Shown: one piece after another, positions 6,800 through 12,691 of the stretch
Layout: each line of letters begins with the position of its first letter
How positions within the stretch are numbered: the stretch's first letter is position 1
Origin: a virus
Virus record (IMG/VR): IMGVR_UViG_3300031251_000955
Location: 1 to 37,159 of that record
Length of the DNA: 37,159 bases
Reading direction: 5' to 3' (one strand)
The notes under the pieces: model-generated
Database searches by the model: none
What the model was told of the DNA's origin: nothing
What the model saw: only the letters and a program-made list of their open reading frames with translations
Made by a program: the position numbers and the translations under genes

Positions 6800-8539
6800 T
6801 TATTTCGACTCAAAGCCTTCCGGAATCCATGTGGGGTTTTTGGTTTTGATCAGTTCTTCCACTTTGGCTACTAACTGCCCTTTGTTGGATTTGCTGACAG
6901 TCATTTTCCAATCGCCTTCTGGGTCGTCATGGAATTTGGCACCAAGCTCTGCCAGTTGGTTTTTATTGAGCCACTTGTAAAAATTTTCAGCGGTTGGGTT
7001 GTAATATTCATTCCACTTGATTTGCATGAGTTTGATGACCGACTCGGTGAGATCGTTATTATGGTCAGGGTCATTGGAGAACAGGGCTACATGCATTAAG
7101 TTGGAAGCGCAGAACGCAAACAGTTGTTGTTTATAGTTGCTGTCCAAGTTGCGGAATTTTTCAAACGCTGCAGCAAGGTCTTCATCTTTCCAGCTCATTT
7201 TTAGGCTATCGTAATGCTCGCAATATTTTTGACCTGCAATTGATTCAGTGGCGGGCAAATCAAGTCCCATGCCGAAACTCATGGTGAGGGTGCTGTCATC
7301 GGCATCACCAAGGATCTGATTGCAAATACTAAAAATAAACAAGTCTCTCGCAAGTTCTGGGTCGTATGCCAGGTGCAATCGCGCAATGGTTTCGCGCGCA
7401 TTTCGCAGATCTGTTTTCAGGCTCTGTGAAAGATCAATACTTTCATCTTCGACTGGTTTGGCTGTTTCGACTTCTTCTGTGTCAGTGTCCGGTTTTTTGG
7501 CAGCGGCCTTTTTAGAGGGTTTATTTAACAGTTTGTTGAGTTCGGCCTTATCTTCCTTTTTCACGAGGCCTTTGGTGATACCCAGTTTTCCGCCGTGATC
7601 AACGAACAGAATGCAGCCAGCCAGTTTCATTTGCGCCGCATTAAATGTTTTATCATCACCATGGCCTTTGCCATCCAGGTGAAAGTGATCATGCTCTAGC
7701 TTGTGATCGCGTTTGATTACTTTATCTGCCCACTTCCAGCCTTCGGCCAGAATCTTTTCTGACTGCTTGCTGAGTTTTTCAATAGCTAGGCGGTTCAGCA
7801 ATTCATCATCAGTGATGTAAAAAACATTATCACCAAATAGATCCTCGGTGCTGGATCCGCCCGCTGCCTGATACGCTTTCAATGTTACAAACTTCACCAA
7901 GTCACTATCATTGGTGATGCGGGATTCTTTCAGGTTGTCGCGTATCTCACCTGGTTCCAGATATTCCACGTCGCCTTTTACTTTTTTCCAAACCGCCATT
8001 TGTTTTTTCTGATCGGGCTGGGTGGTGAATTCCTTCACATGATCCAGATTTATTTTTCCATCCTTGTATGCCTGCAGGATGTCGGGATGCACGGCGGCCA
8101 TGCCAAGGCGTTGTTTAACGTGCTTAACCGTGATGCCATAGCGTGCAGCTACTTCATCCTCGGTGAGTTTTGATTCGTTGATCAATTTTGTAAATGCTTC
8201 AAACTCTTCTGCAGGGTGCATATTGAGCCGCACCGTATTGGCGATATATGAAGTTTCTTCCGCGCTATCGGGTTCAACCACTTTGCAATCAACGGTATTT
8301 GTGGCTTTAAAATGGTTTTCTTTTACCAGTTGTAGCAATGCCTTGCGGCGACGTTCACCATCAACAACCTCATACATCCCTTTTTGTTTTTTAGATGGTT
8401 CGACAAGTAAATTAAGGAGCGTGTCATGCTCGCGAATTGATGCAACCAGCTCTGCATCGGCTTGGGGATTTGATTTTACTTTGCGCACGTTTTTTGGTGA
8501 TGCAATGAGTTTGTTAATTTGTATGGCTTTAATGGTCAT
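6800..8539 (-). CDS. ParB/RepB/Spo0J-type nuclease-domain protein
   Basis: This is a 579-residue protein. The N-terminal ParB domain (about 1-110) has IQINKLIASPKNVRK, the VVDGERRRKAL box (61-65 GERRR) and NTVRLNMHPAEE. It is followed by a KorB-like helix-turn-helix (about 127-147, EVAARYGITVKHVKQRLGMA). A Lys/Glu-rich linker near 345-370 leads into a C-terminal region that I do not recognise. ParB-family proteins bind DNA at specific sites, and the domain can bind CTP. No ParA partner is present, so a partition role is doubtful; phage relatives are more likely DNA-binding regulators or nucleases. The gene sits between two DGR target cassettes, directly after the VR3 hairpin. Confidence 0.85.
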   Translation of the reverse strand: MTIKAIQINKLIASPKNVRKVKSNPQADAELVASIREHDTLLNLLVEPSKKQKGMYEVVDGERRRKALLQLVKENHFKATNTVDCKVVEPDSAEETSYIANTVRLNMHPAEEFEAFTKLINESKLTEDEVAARYGITVKHVKQRLGMAAVHPDILQAYKDGKINLDHVKEFTTQPDQKKQMAVWKKVKGDVEYLEPGEIRDNLKESRITNDSDLVKFVTLKAYQAAGGSSTEDLFGDNVFYITDDELLNRLAIEKLSKQSEKILAEGWKWADKVIKRDHKLEHDHFHLDGKGHGDDKTFNAAQMKLAGCILFVDHGGKLGITKGLVKKEDKAELNKLLNKPSKKAAAKKPDTDTEEVETAKPVEDESIDLSQSLKTDLRNARETIARLHLAYDPELARDLFIFSICNQILGDADDSTLTMSFGMGLDLPATESIAGQKYCEHYDSLKMSWKDEDLAAAFEKFRNLDSNYKQQLFAFCASNLMHVALFSNDPDHNNDLTESVIKLMQIKWNEYYNPTAENFYKWLNKNQLAELGAKFHDDPEGDWKMTVSKSNKGQLVAKVEELIKTKNPTWIPEGFESK

Positions 8540-8562
8540 GGTGCTCTCCTAAAAAAATCTGA

Positions 8563-8582
8563 AAGGGCGCGGGTGCGCCCTT
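8563..8582 (-). other. DNA/RNA hairpin downstream of VR3
   Basis: AAGGGCGC-GGGT-GCGCCCTT is a perfect 8-bp inverted repeat with a 4-base loop, 28 bp beyond the end of VR3 and between the target 3 stop and the ParB-like gene. It is the longest of the three VR-associated hairpins and shares the core GGGCGC/GCGCCC. Confidence 0.85.
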
Positions 8583-8596
8583 AAATTGTTAAATAA

Positions 8597-9208
8597 CTAA
8601 ATGATTGATAATCTGCGAACGGCACGAGCTCTGCTCGTATTGTCCTTGAGGGCGTCGTCCTGGTTACCACCTTCAAAGTTCTGGACATACGCGTAACCGG
8701 AAGAGTTCTGCGTGCGTAACCAGTACCAGCCGTTGTATTCACGTGAGCTTCCGGTGTTTTTAGAATCCAGTGCGGCTTCTGCGCGTGATGGCAATTGCGC
8801 GCCATCACCTAAACTCTCTGCCCATTTCATGGCTTCATTCCATGTGAGAGGTTCATCGTTGGGTGGGGTTGCGTCCAGTGCGATTAGGAAAGCGTCTGGC
8901 TCTCCGTTCTCTCCGCGCGCGATTCCTTTGAATTCGCCGCCGTGCATTTTGGTGCCGATTGCTGCTAGTTCATTAATGTTCATGATGTGTTCTCCTGGTG
9001 TGGTGGTAGGTGATGTAGAAATAAAATGTTTTTTAATTAATTCACAAGCGGTTACGGCAATGCCGTTACCGCGCATGAATGCGGTTATGCGTAGCCACTC
9101 CAGTGCTTCATCTGGTGTGGCTACGCCTTCCTTAATTTTTTTTGCCAGCAATCTTTCGGGGGCGATTGTGTCTGGCAAGCCGTCATAGCTCGCTGCTTCG
9201 GTGTTCAT
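8597..9208 (-). CDS. DGR target protein 3, possibly two cistrons fused in frame
   Basis: The open frame of 203 residues joins a helical N-terminal segment (1-62, MNTEAASYDGLPDTIAPERL...) to a DUF1566-like target. The target begins at an internal ATG (codon 76, position 8983) and ends in VR3 (GWYWLRTQNSSGYAYV ... RARAVRRLSII). The internal ATG is preceded by AGGAGAACACATC, nearly identical to the target 2 leader. Either a 128-residue target is translated separately or a fusion is made, or both. The upstream ATG at 9208 also has a good site (AGGAATTTTTA). The DUF1566 part is shorter than in targets 1 and 2. No signal peptide or membrane segment is present. Confidence 0.88.
   Translation of the reverse strand: MNTEAASYDGLPDTIAPERLLAKKIKEGVATPDEALEWLRITAFMRGNGIAVTACELIKKHFISTSPTTTPGEHIMNINELAAIGTKMHGGEFKGIARGENGEPDAFLIALDATPPNDEPLTWNEAMKWAESLGDGAQLPSRAEAALDSKNTGSSREYNGWYWLRTQNSSGYAYVQNFEGGNQDDALKDNTSRARAVRRLSII
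8611..8712 (-). repeat. DGR variable repeat VR3
   Basis: This 102-bp TR copy at the 3' end of target 3 has only 7 differences from the TR, all at TR adenines of the coding strand. On the coding strand these are mostly A-to-G transitions. It is the VR closest to the template and so either the most recently reset or the least edited copy. Confidence 0.96.
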
Positions 9209-9222
9209 TAAAAATTCCTGTG

Positions 9223-9540
9223 TCAGTGTTGCTGAATTAGTCCTGCGTTCTTTGCGATCTCTCGCACAAATTCCAATCCTTTGCTGGTGACGATGGGCTT
9301 TTTGTAATACTTATCCATGTTGTAGCCCGGTAATTTGTAAAAACTTAATGTGGTAGTGAAGTAACCTTGGTCAATTACAAACTGGGTTGGCTCATTGTTT
9401 TCTTTCAGCACCTTGTGTTCTTTCAGGCAGGCCATTAATTTATTTTTACCAACACCCAACATTTTTGCTGCCGTGCCGATCTCATAGCTGAGTACAACAG
9501 GTGCGCGCGTTCTTTGTTCAGTGCTTACCATTGCCAACAT
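9223..9540 (-). CDS. KilA-C domain antirepressor-like protein
   Basis: The protein is about 105 residues with the phage antirepressor KilA-C pattern. An N-terminal helix-turn-helix-like segment (YEIGTAAKMLGVGKNKLMAC) leads to LKEHKVL, then PTQFVIDQGYFTT and a C-terminal PIVTSKGLEFVREIAKNAG. Such domains antagonise repressors or act as DNA-binding regulators in phage early regions. Here only the KilA-C part is present, with no N-terminal Bro or Ant domain. It lies two genes before the DGR cassettes and could tune the lysogeny decision. Start at the ATG at 9540; a TTG at 9546 is an alternative. Confidence 0.75.
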   Translation of the reverse strand: MLAMVSTEQRTRAPVVLSYEIGTAAKMLGVGKNKLMACLKEHKVLKENNEPTQFVIDQGYFTTTLSFYKLPGYNMDKYYKKPIVTSKGLEFVREIAKNAGLIQQH

Positions 9541-9542
9541 AT

Positions 9543-9776
9543 TCAATGAATCGGATTTGGGTTTAATGTGATGTGTACTCGGCCACTGCTATCCACTTTT
9601 GTGCATGCGCTGAGCGGATGTCCGCTTACACCGGTTGGAATTTTTTGAATAACCCCACCATTGCGCTCGAATGCTTCAACGTCCATCGCGAGGGATTGGC
9701 GCTGCAGATTTTTAATTTGTTGCGTGCTGCGTGATTCGAGTGCCTGGTTGTGTGCTTGCTGATCAAACAAATGCAT
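9543..9776 (-). CDS. Hypothetical small early protein
   Basis: I do not recognise this 77-residue protein (MHLFDQQAHNQALESRSTQQ ... VHITLNPNPIH). I chose the ATG at 9776 because a strong ribosome binding site (GGAGGTGTT) precedes it directly; the open frame upstream overlaps the previous gene. It is Gln/Ser-rich and helical in the first half, without membrane segments. It is an early operon member of unknown role. Confidence 0.55.
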   Translation of the reverse strand: MHLFDQQAHNQALESRSTQQIKNLQRQSLAMDVEAFERNGGVIQKIPTGVSGHPLSACTKVDSSGRVHITLNPNPIH

Positions 9777-9786
9777 AACACCTCCG

Positions 9787-10038
9787 TTATTTCCAGCGGC
9801 GAGAGTCATGTAGCGCCCACGGCCAGAAGATGAGATAAACAAAAAGGTAAAGGGGCAGCACTAGCCAGTAGACGTTGCGCAGGGTGTTGATCCAGGCATT
9901 GAATTTACTGGTGCCATAGGGATCGAGCCGCACGTTGTGCATGCTGGACACTTCACGCCATGCATCACGGATACCCAGTAATAGGCCAACGAGGGCCCAG
10001 CCTTTTAATAAAAAAATGGCAACGGCGATGGCATTCAT
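9787..10038 (-). CDS. Hypothetical small membrane protein
   Basis: The 83-residue protein has two clear hydrophobic segments: residues 3-22 (AIAVAIFLLKGWALVGLLLG) and about 56-75 (YWLVLPLYLFVYLIFWPW). A polar loop lies between them. Its ATG overlaps the stop of the preceding gene by four bases. An inner-membrane location is expected. It could be a superinfection-exclusion or host-takeover factor, but nothing in the sequence identifies a family. Confidence 0.6.
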   Translation of the reverse strand: MNAIAVAIFLLKGWALVGLLLGIRDAWREVSSMHNVRLDPYGTSKFNAWINTLRNVYWLVLPLYLFVYLIFWPWALHDSRRWK

Positions 10039-10229
10039 GCGGCATTACCGCCTGGCCAGTTAGGGTCGTTTGGTTCGAGGGAAATGCTTGAGGGGCGGAT
10101 ATGGGTGGGGCGCTTGTTAAGGCTTTTCTGGCTGAATCGGGCCACGACTACAAGGCCGAATTCCTTGGTCAGTTGAGCCAGGGAATGCCTGTTTTGCATC
10201 AGGGTTGGGTGTGCGTAGATCTTTGCCAT
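10035..10229 (-). CDS. Hypothetical first gene of the leftward operon
   Basis: The 64-residue basic protein (MAKIYAHPTLMQNRHSLAQL ... PNWPGGNAA) belongs to no family I recognise. It is preceded by GGAGG at ideal spacing and lies about 23 bases after the predicted start of the leftward promoter, so it is the first gene of the early operon. It has no membrane segment or visible motif. Confidence 0.55.
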   Translation of the reverse strand: MAKIYAHPTLMQNRHSLAQLTKEFGLVVVARFSQKSLNKRPTHIRPSSISLEPNDPNWPGGNAA

Positions 10230-10258
10230 TTGCCCCTCCAGATAGGTTGGATGGGCTA

Positions 10259-10287
10259 AATATAAGCATACTTATATATTTAGTCAA
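10259..10287 (-). promoter_or_regulatory. Predicted leftward early promoter (pL-like)
   Basis: On the minus strand TTGACT (10287-10282) and TATATT (10264-10259) are separated by exactly 17 bp, a near-consensus sigma-70 promoter. Both elements are overlapped or touched by repressor-type inverted repeats. It would drive all leftward genes from 10229 to the integrase, including the DGR. Confidence 0.75.
10262..10275. promoter_or_regulatory. Operator OL1-like inverted repeat
   Basis: ATAAG-CATA-CTTAT overlaps the -10 element and spacer of the leftward promoter. It shares the ATAAG-N4-CTTAT consensus with the sites between the repressor and cro genes, so the same repressor should bind here. Confidence 0.75.
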
Positions 10288-10300
10288 TAAGAAAACTTAT
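10287..10300. promoter_or_regulatory. Operator OL2-like inverted repeat
   Basis: ATAAG-AAAA-CTTAT abuts the -35 element of the leftward promoter. It lies 25 bp (centre to centre) from the first leftward operator, a spacing that could allow cooperative repressor binding. Confidence 0.75.
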
Positions 10301-10343
10301 ATTTTTGATGAAACTAACATTAAATTCTATATGTTTGTGGGTT

Positions 10344-10865
10344 TTATAGACGGCCTTCTGTGAACGTGGCAGAGGCTGTTGAGTTACTCGGGGTATAGTC
10401 GCACTGGTAAATGATGTTTTTCCATGCTCCGAAGTTACTTTGGGCTTGTGCCTGATCTCCAAAATATGTAATGACTCCACTTGTTCCATTGTCGTTATCT
10501 TTCCAGAGAGCCTTTCTGAAAAAGCTTCGTGAATTAATGTCGTCTGCCCATTTAACTGCATTGGTGGTTGAATGTTCTATTGCTGTTTTACAGCTTTCCA
10601 TGGCGCTGGAATTATTTTCTCTTGCCCAGCAAACAACGTCTTTTTTGCATTGCTCAATGCGCATGGTTTCTTTGATGGCGTCGGCTTTTTGTGAATCAAC
10701 ACTCCATTGGCCAAGCATGCCCGCGAGAATTAGCACAATTGGTGTAGCAATTAGAATATCTTTGCCCCTTAAAGATGGGTATTCACGTCCACACTTTAGG
10801 CATTTTTTCCATTTTTCTTGGCTTGTAAGTAAGTTTCCACACCTAGAACAATTTGATGATGGCAT
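10344..10865 (-). CDS. Zinc-ribbon membrane protein downstream of the repressor
   Basis: The 173-residue protein has an N-terminal zinc ribbon (CSRCGN ... CLKCGRE, two CxxC pairs within the first 26 residues). One membrane helix follows at about 36-53 (ILIATPIVLILAGMLGQW). A roughly 115-residue exported domain contains several cysteines (QCKKDVVCWARE, ESCKTA, IYQCDY) and ends TASATFTEGRL. It starts 11 bases after the repressor stop and reads the same way, so it is probably expressed from the repressor promoter in the lysogen. Its position and topology suggest a lysogenic-conversion or superinfection-exclusion gene. That role is inferred from location; I recognise no named family. Confidence 0.65.
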   Translation of the reverse strand: MPSSNCSRCGNLLTSQEKWKKCLKCGREYPSLRGKDILIATPIVLILAGMLGQWSVDSQKADAIKETMRIEQCKKDVVCWARENNSSAMESCKTAIEHSTTNAVKWADDINSRSFFRKALWKDNDNGTSGVITYFGDQAQAQSNFGAWKNIIYQCDYTPSNSTASATFTEGRL

Positions 10866-10875
10866 TGTTTTCCCT

Positions 10876-11526
10876 TCATTGTTTCAGCGAGTTAGTGATG
10901 AATGCGCAGTGCACAACGCCCTCAATATGCCATTTATTATCAAGCTGCTCAAGTGAATATGAGGGGTGCGGATTTAGAGGTTTCAGATAATGCTGGCCAT
11001 CATCAATGACATATTTCTTACAGGTGGCACGTGAGCCATCCTTCATTCTAGCGATTACGATATCACCAATTTTTGGTGATTGAATCACATCGAATATTAT
11101 CAATGCGCCGTCTGGAATTGACTGTCTATTACCTGGTGAACACATGCTGTCACCTTCCATTTTTACTGCCCGACTTTGGGCGGTAGCGAGGCCTCCGGGG
11201 ATGGTTTCGTATTCCGGCTGGGCATTCCAATCATGTTTTGCGATTTGCTCCCAGCTCAAAACCTGAACCCTTGATGACTGATCGACTGATCGATAATGTG
11301 GCATTGCGTCGCCACTTCGCGATTCTTCCATTTCTCCTTCGCCCGTAGCAAGCCATTCTGCATTCACTTTTAACACTCTTGCCAGCTGTGCGATAAAAGA
11401 TGTTGATGCACTTTTTCCTCCTTCTATCTGGGAATAGGCTGACTGTGTTATTCCAACAGCCTTCGCGACTTCATCTTGGCTAAGCGTGCTCAATTTTCGA
11501 GCTTGTTTTATGCGGTCTTTTAACAT
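10876..11526 (-). CDS. CI/LexA-type phage repressor (HTH + S24 peptidase)
   Basis: This 216-residue protein maintains lysogeny by binding operators. The N-terminal XRE helix-turn-helix (about 14-37, SQDEVAKAVGITQSAYSQIE) is followed by a linker and an S24 peptidase domain. The domain has the nucleophile Ser127 in EGDSM and the general-base lysine in CKKYV (170/171). Family members self-cleave on RecA activation, usually at Ala-Gly; here no Ala-Gly is obvious in the linker (a GGLA stretch at 111-114 is the nearest). The gene diverges from cro across three operators. SD sequence AGGA precedes the ATG at 11526. Confidence 0.92.
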   Translation of the reverse strand: MLKDRIKQARKLSTLSQDEVAKAVGITQSAYSQIEGGKSASTSFIAQLARVLKVNAEWLATGEGEMEESRSGDAMPHYRSVDQSSRVQVLSWEQIAKHDWNAQPEYETIPGGLATAQSRAVKMEGDSMCSPGNRQSIPDGALIIFDVIQSPKIGDIVIARMKDGSRATCKKYVIDDGQHYLKPLNPHPSYSLEQLDNKWHIEGVVHCAFITNSLKQ

Positions 11527-11537
11527 TGCGCCATCCT

Positions 11538-11551
11538 ATAAGTTTTCTTAT
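11538..11551. promoter_or_regulatory. Operator OR3-like inverted repeat
   Basis: ATAAG-TTTT-CTTAT lies just downstream of the predicted repressor promoter and directly before the repressor SD sequence. Binding here would repress repressor synthesis, like lambda OR3. Confidence 0.72.
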
Positions 11552-11552
11552 C

Positions 11553-11581
11553 ACATTAAAAATAAGTATTCTTATTGACAA
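11553..11581 (-). promoter_or_regulatory. Predicted repressor maintenance promoter (pRM-like)
   Basis: On the minus strand TTGTCA (11581-11576) and TAATGT (11558-11553) are separated by 17 bp. This moderate promoter reads into the repressor gene. Its -35 region overlaps the middle operator, as expected if the repressor can activate it. Confidence 0.6.
11562..11575. promoter_or_regulatory. Operator OR2-like inverted repeat
   Basis: ATAAG-TATT-CTTAT (extended by one base pair each side) abuts the -35 element of the rightward promoter and overlaps the upstream part of the repressor promoter. It lies 24 bp from OR3 and 23 bp from OR1, centre to centre. Confidence 0.75.
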
Positions 11582-11603
11582 AATATAAGCAATCTTATAT
11601 TTT
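11575..11603 (+). promoter_or_regulatory. Predicted rightward early promoter (pR-like)
   Basis: TTGACA (11575-11580) is followed by TATATT at 15-bp spacing or TATTTT at 17-bp spacing, within the long palindrome. It reads into the cro-like gene. The exact -10 is uncertain. Confidence 0.65.
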
Positions 11604-11606
11604 GTC
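11577..11606. promoter_or_regulatory. Operator OR1-like 30-bp perfect palindrome
   Basis: A perfect inverted repeat with 13-bp arms around a CAAT centre contains the operator core ATAAG-CAAT-CTTAT at 11585-11598. It covers the spacer and -10 of the rightward promoter. The long symmetry suggests the tightest-binding site or an additional binding protein such as the Cro-like product. Confidence 0.75.
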
Positions 11607-11629
11607 TGTTCAGATAAGGTTTGGTGATC

Positions 11630-11848
11630 ATGAATAAACTCAAAGAATATAGAAAGTTAGCTGGTGTAACTCAACAAAAACTTGCTGATACATGTGGCTG
11701 CAAACAGCCCGCTGTATGGGCGATTGAAGGTGGCTCTATGCCCAATGTTGACCTTGGTAGAAAAATAATCAAGGCGCTTAACTCTACTGGCAAAGTAAAT
11801 GTGACATTGGATGATGTTTTCCCGCCACAAGATCAAGAGGCTGCGTAA
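11630..11848 (+). CDS. Cro-like helix-turn-helix regulator
   Basis: The 72-residue protein (MNKLKEYRKLAGVTQQKLAD) carries an XRE/YdaS-type helix-turn-helix at about 13-33 (TQQKLADTCGCKQPAVWAIE). It is the first rightward gene, opposite the repressor, and small as in the Cro family. It would compete for the same operators and favour lytic growth. I chose the ATG at 11630 with ATAAGGT nine bases upstream; a TTG at 11621 is in frame but unlikely. Confidence 0.85.
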   Translation: MNKLKEYRKLAGVTQQKLADTCGCKQPAVWAIEGGSMPNVDLGRKIIKALNSTGKVNVTLDDVFPPQDQEAA

Positions 11849-11973
11849 CGATGTCTTTAATTTTGGGGAATTCATTTCAGTAGCACCAATAGTTGATTTA
11901 CACATCGTATCGGGTAATCGGCCACCCCGATACGTTAATTATCAAGGCTAACAATACATCGCTAGAGGATTTT

Positions 11974-12465
11974 ATGAGTAACAAACAATTTGGACAGCGC
12001 GATCGTGCAGAAAGATGTTTATTGGATTTGCAAATGGCGTGTTATCACGCCACACATGATTATCCTGGTGGTGCTTCCGCATTGGCAGCAATGCGCGGCA
12101 TGAATCCGCCTGTGCTGCAAAGCAAATTGAATCCCAATATAAAAACGCACCAAATCAATGTGCGGGACCTGCAAACTATTTGTGAGGTAACGCAGGATGA
12201 GCGCATCTTGCAAACCGTATGCAGTTATTACAACGCCGGGTATTTTTTGCTGCCTGATGCACGGGAAATAAATCATGAAACCATTTTGCAACAAAGCGCT
12301 GATTTAACGCGTGAAGTGGGGGATCTCATGCAAGTTGTCTCCCAGTCGGTTACCGATGGAAAAGTAAATCAGGATGAAATAAGTGCTCTCGATAAAAAAC
12401 TGATCGAACTAATTGGCACTGCGAAAGCGTTAATCGAACACGCAAAACTTTCTTGTAATAAATAA
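11974..12465 (+). CDS. Phage regulatory protein, CII/CP76 family
   Basis: The 163-residue protein contains LLDLQMACYHATHDYPGGASALAAM, then NPPVLQSKLNPNIKTHQINVRDLQTI. This is the signature of the phage regulatory CII-like family (Phage_CII, known from P2-like and related phages). These act as early DNA-binding regulators. The C-terminal third is a helical coiled region (DLTREVGDLMQVVSQSV). I chose the ATG at 11974 because AGAGGA lies just upstream; the frame extends upstream without a ribosome binding site. It is the second rightward gene, consistent with a role in the lysis-lysogeny decision. Confidence 0.85.
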   Translation: MSNKQFGQRDRAERCLLDLQMACYHATHDYPGGASALAAMRGMNPPVLQSKLNPNIKTHQINVRDLQTICEVTQDERILQTVCSYYNAGYFLLPDAREINHETILQQSADLTREVGDLMQVVSQSVTDGKVNQDEISALDKKLIELIGTAKALIEHAKLSCNK

Positions 12466-12483
12466 CATCCGGGTATTTTCAGT

Positions 12484-12681
12484 ATGAGTAAATTGATAGC
12501 GCGGCCTGAAACAATTGCAAAGGCCATTAATGTTACCGAGAAAAAAATAGTGCATGGGTATGATCTTGGATTTCGTTATGCAGATACACCTGAGCAGCAA
12601 CAAGCCACAGGAGTATTAAGCCAGATTCACGGTGATGAATTTTCATTACTGGAAAAATTAAAGTCACTGCAGTCGGGTTGA
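12484..12681 (+). CDS. Hypothetical small early protein
   Basis: The 65-residue protein (MSKLIARPETIAKAINVTEK...) is soluble and helical and has no motif I recognise. It lies between the CII-like gene and the replication initiator gene with short gaps, so it is part of the rightward early transcript. The ribosome binding site is weak. Confidence 0.5.
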   Translation: MSKLIARPETIAKAINVTEKKIVHGYDLGFRYADTPEQQQATGVLSQIHGDEFSLLEKLKSLQSG

Positions 12682-12691
12682 AATCTTTCCA

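Noticed and set aside
10280-10561. A 93-codon minus-strand frame overlapping the leftward operators and the zinc-ribbon gene.
   Set aside because: It runs across the operator/promoter region in another frame of a better-supported gene, so it is treated as a shadow.
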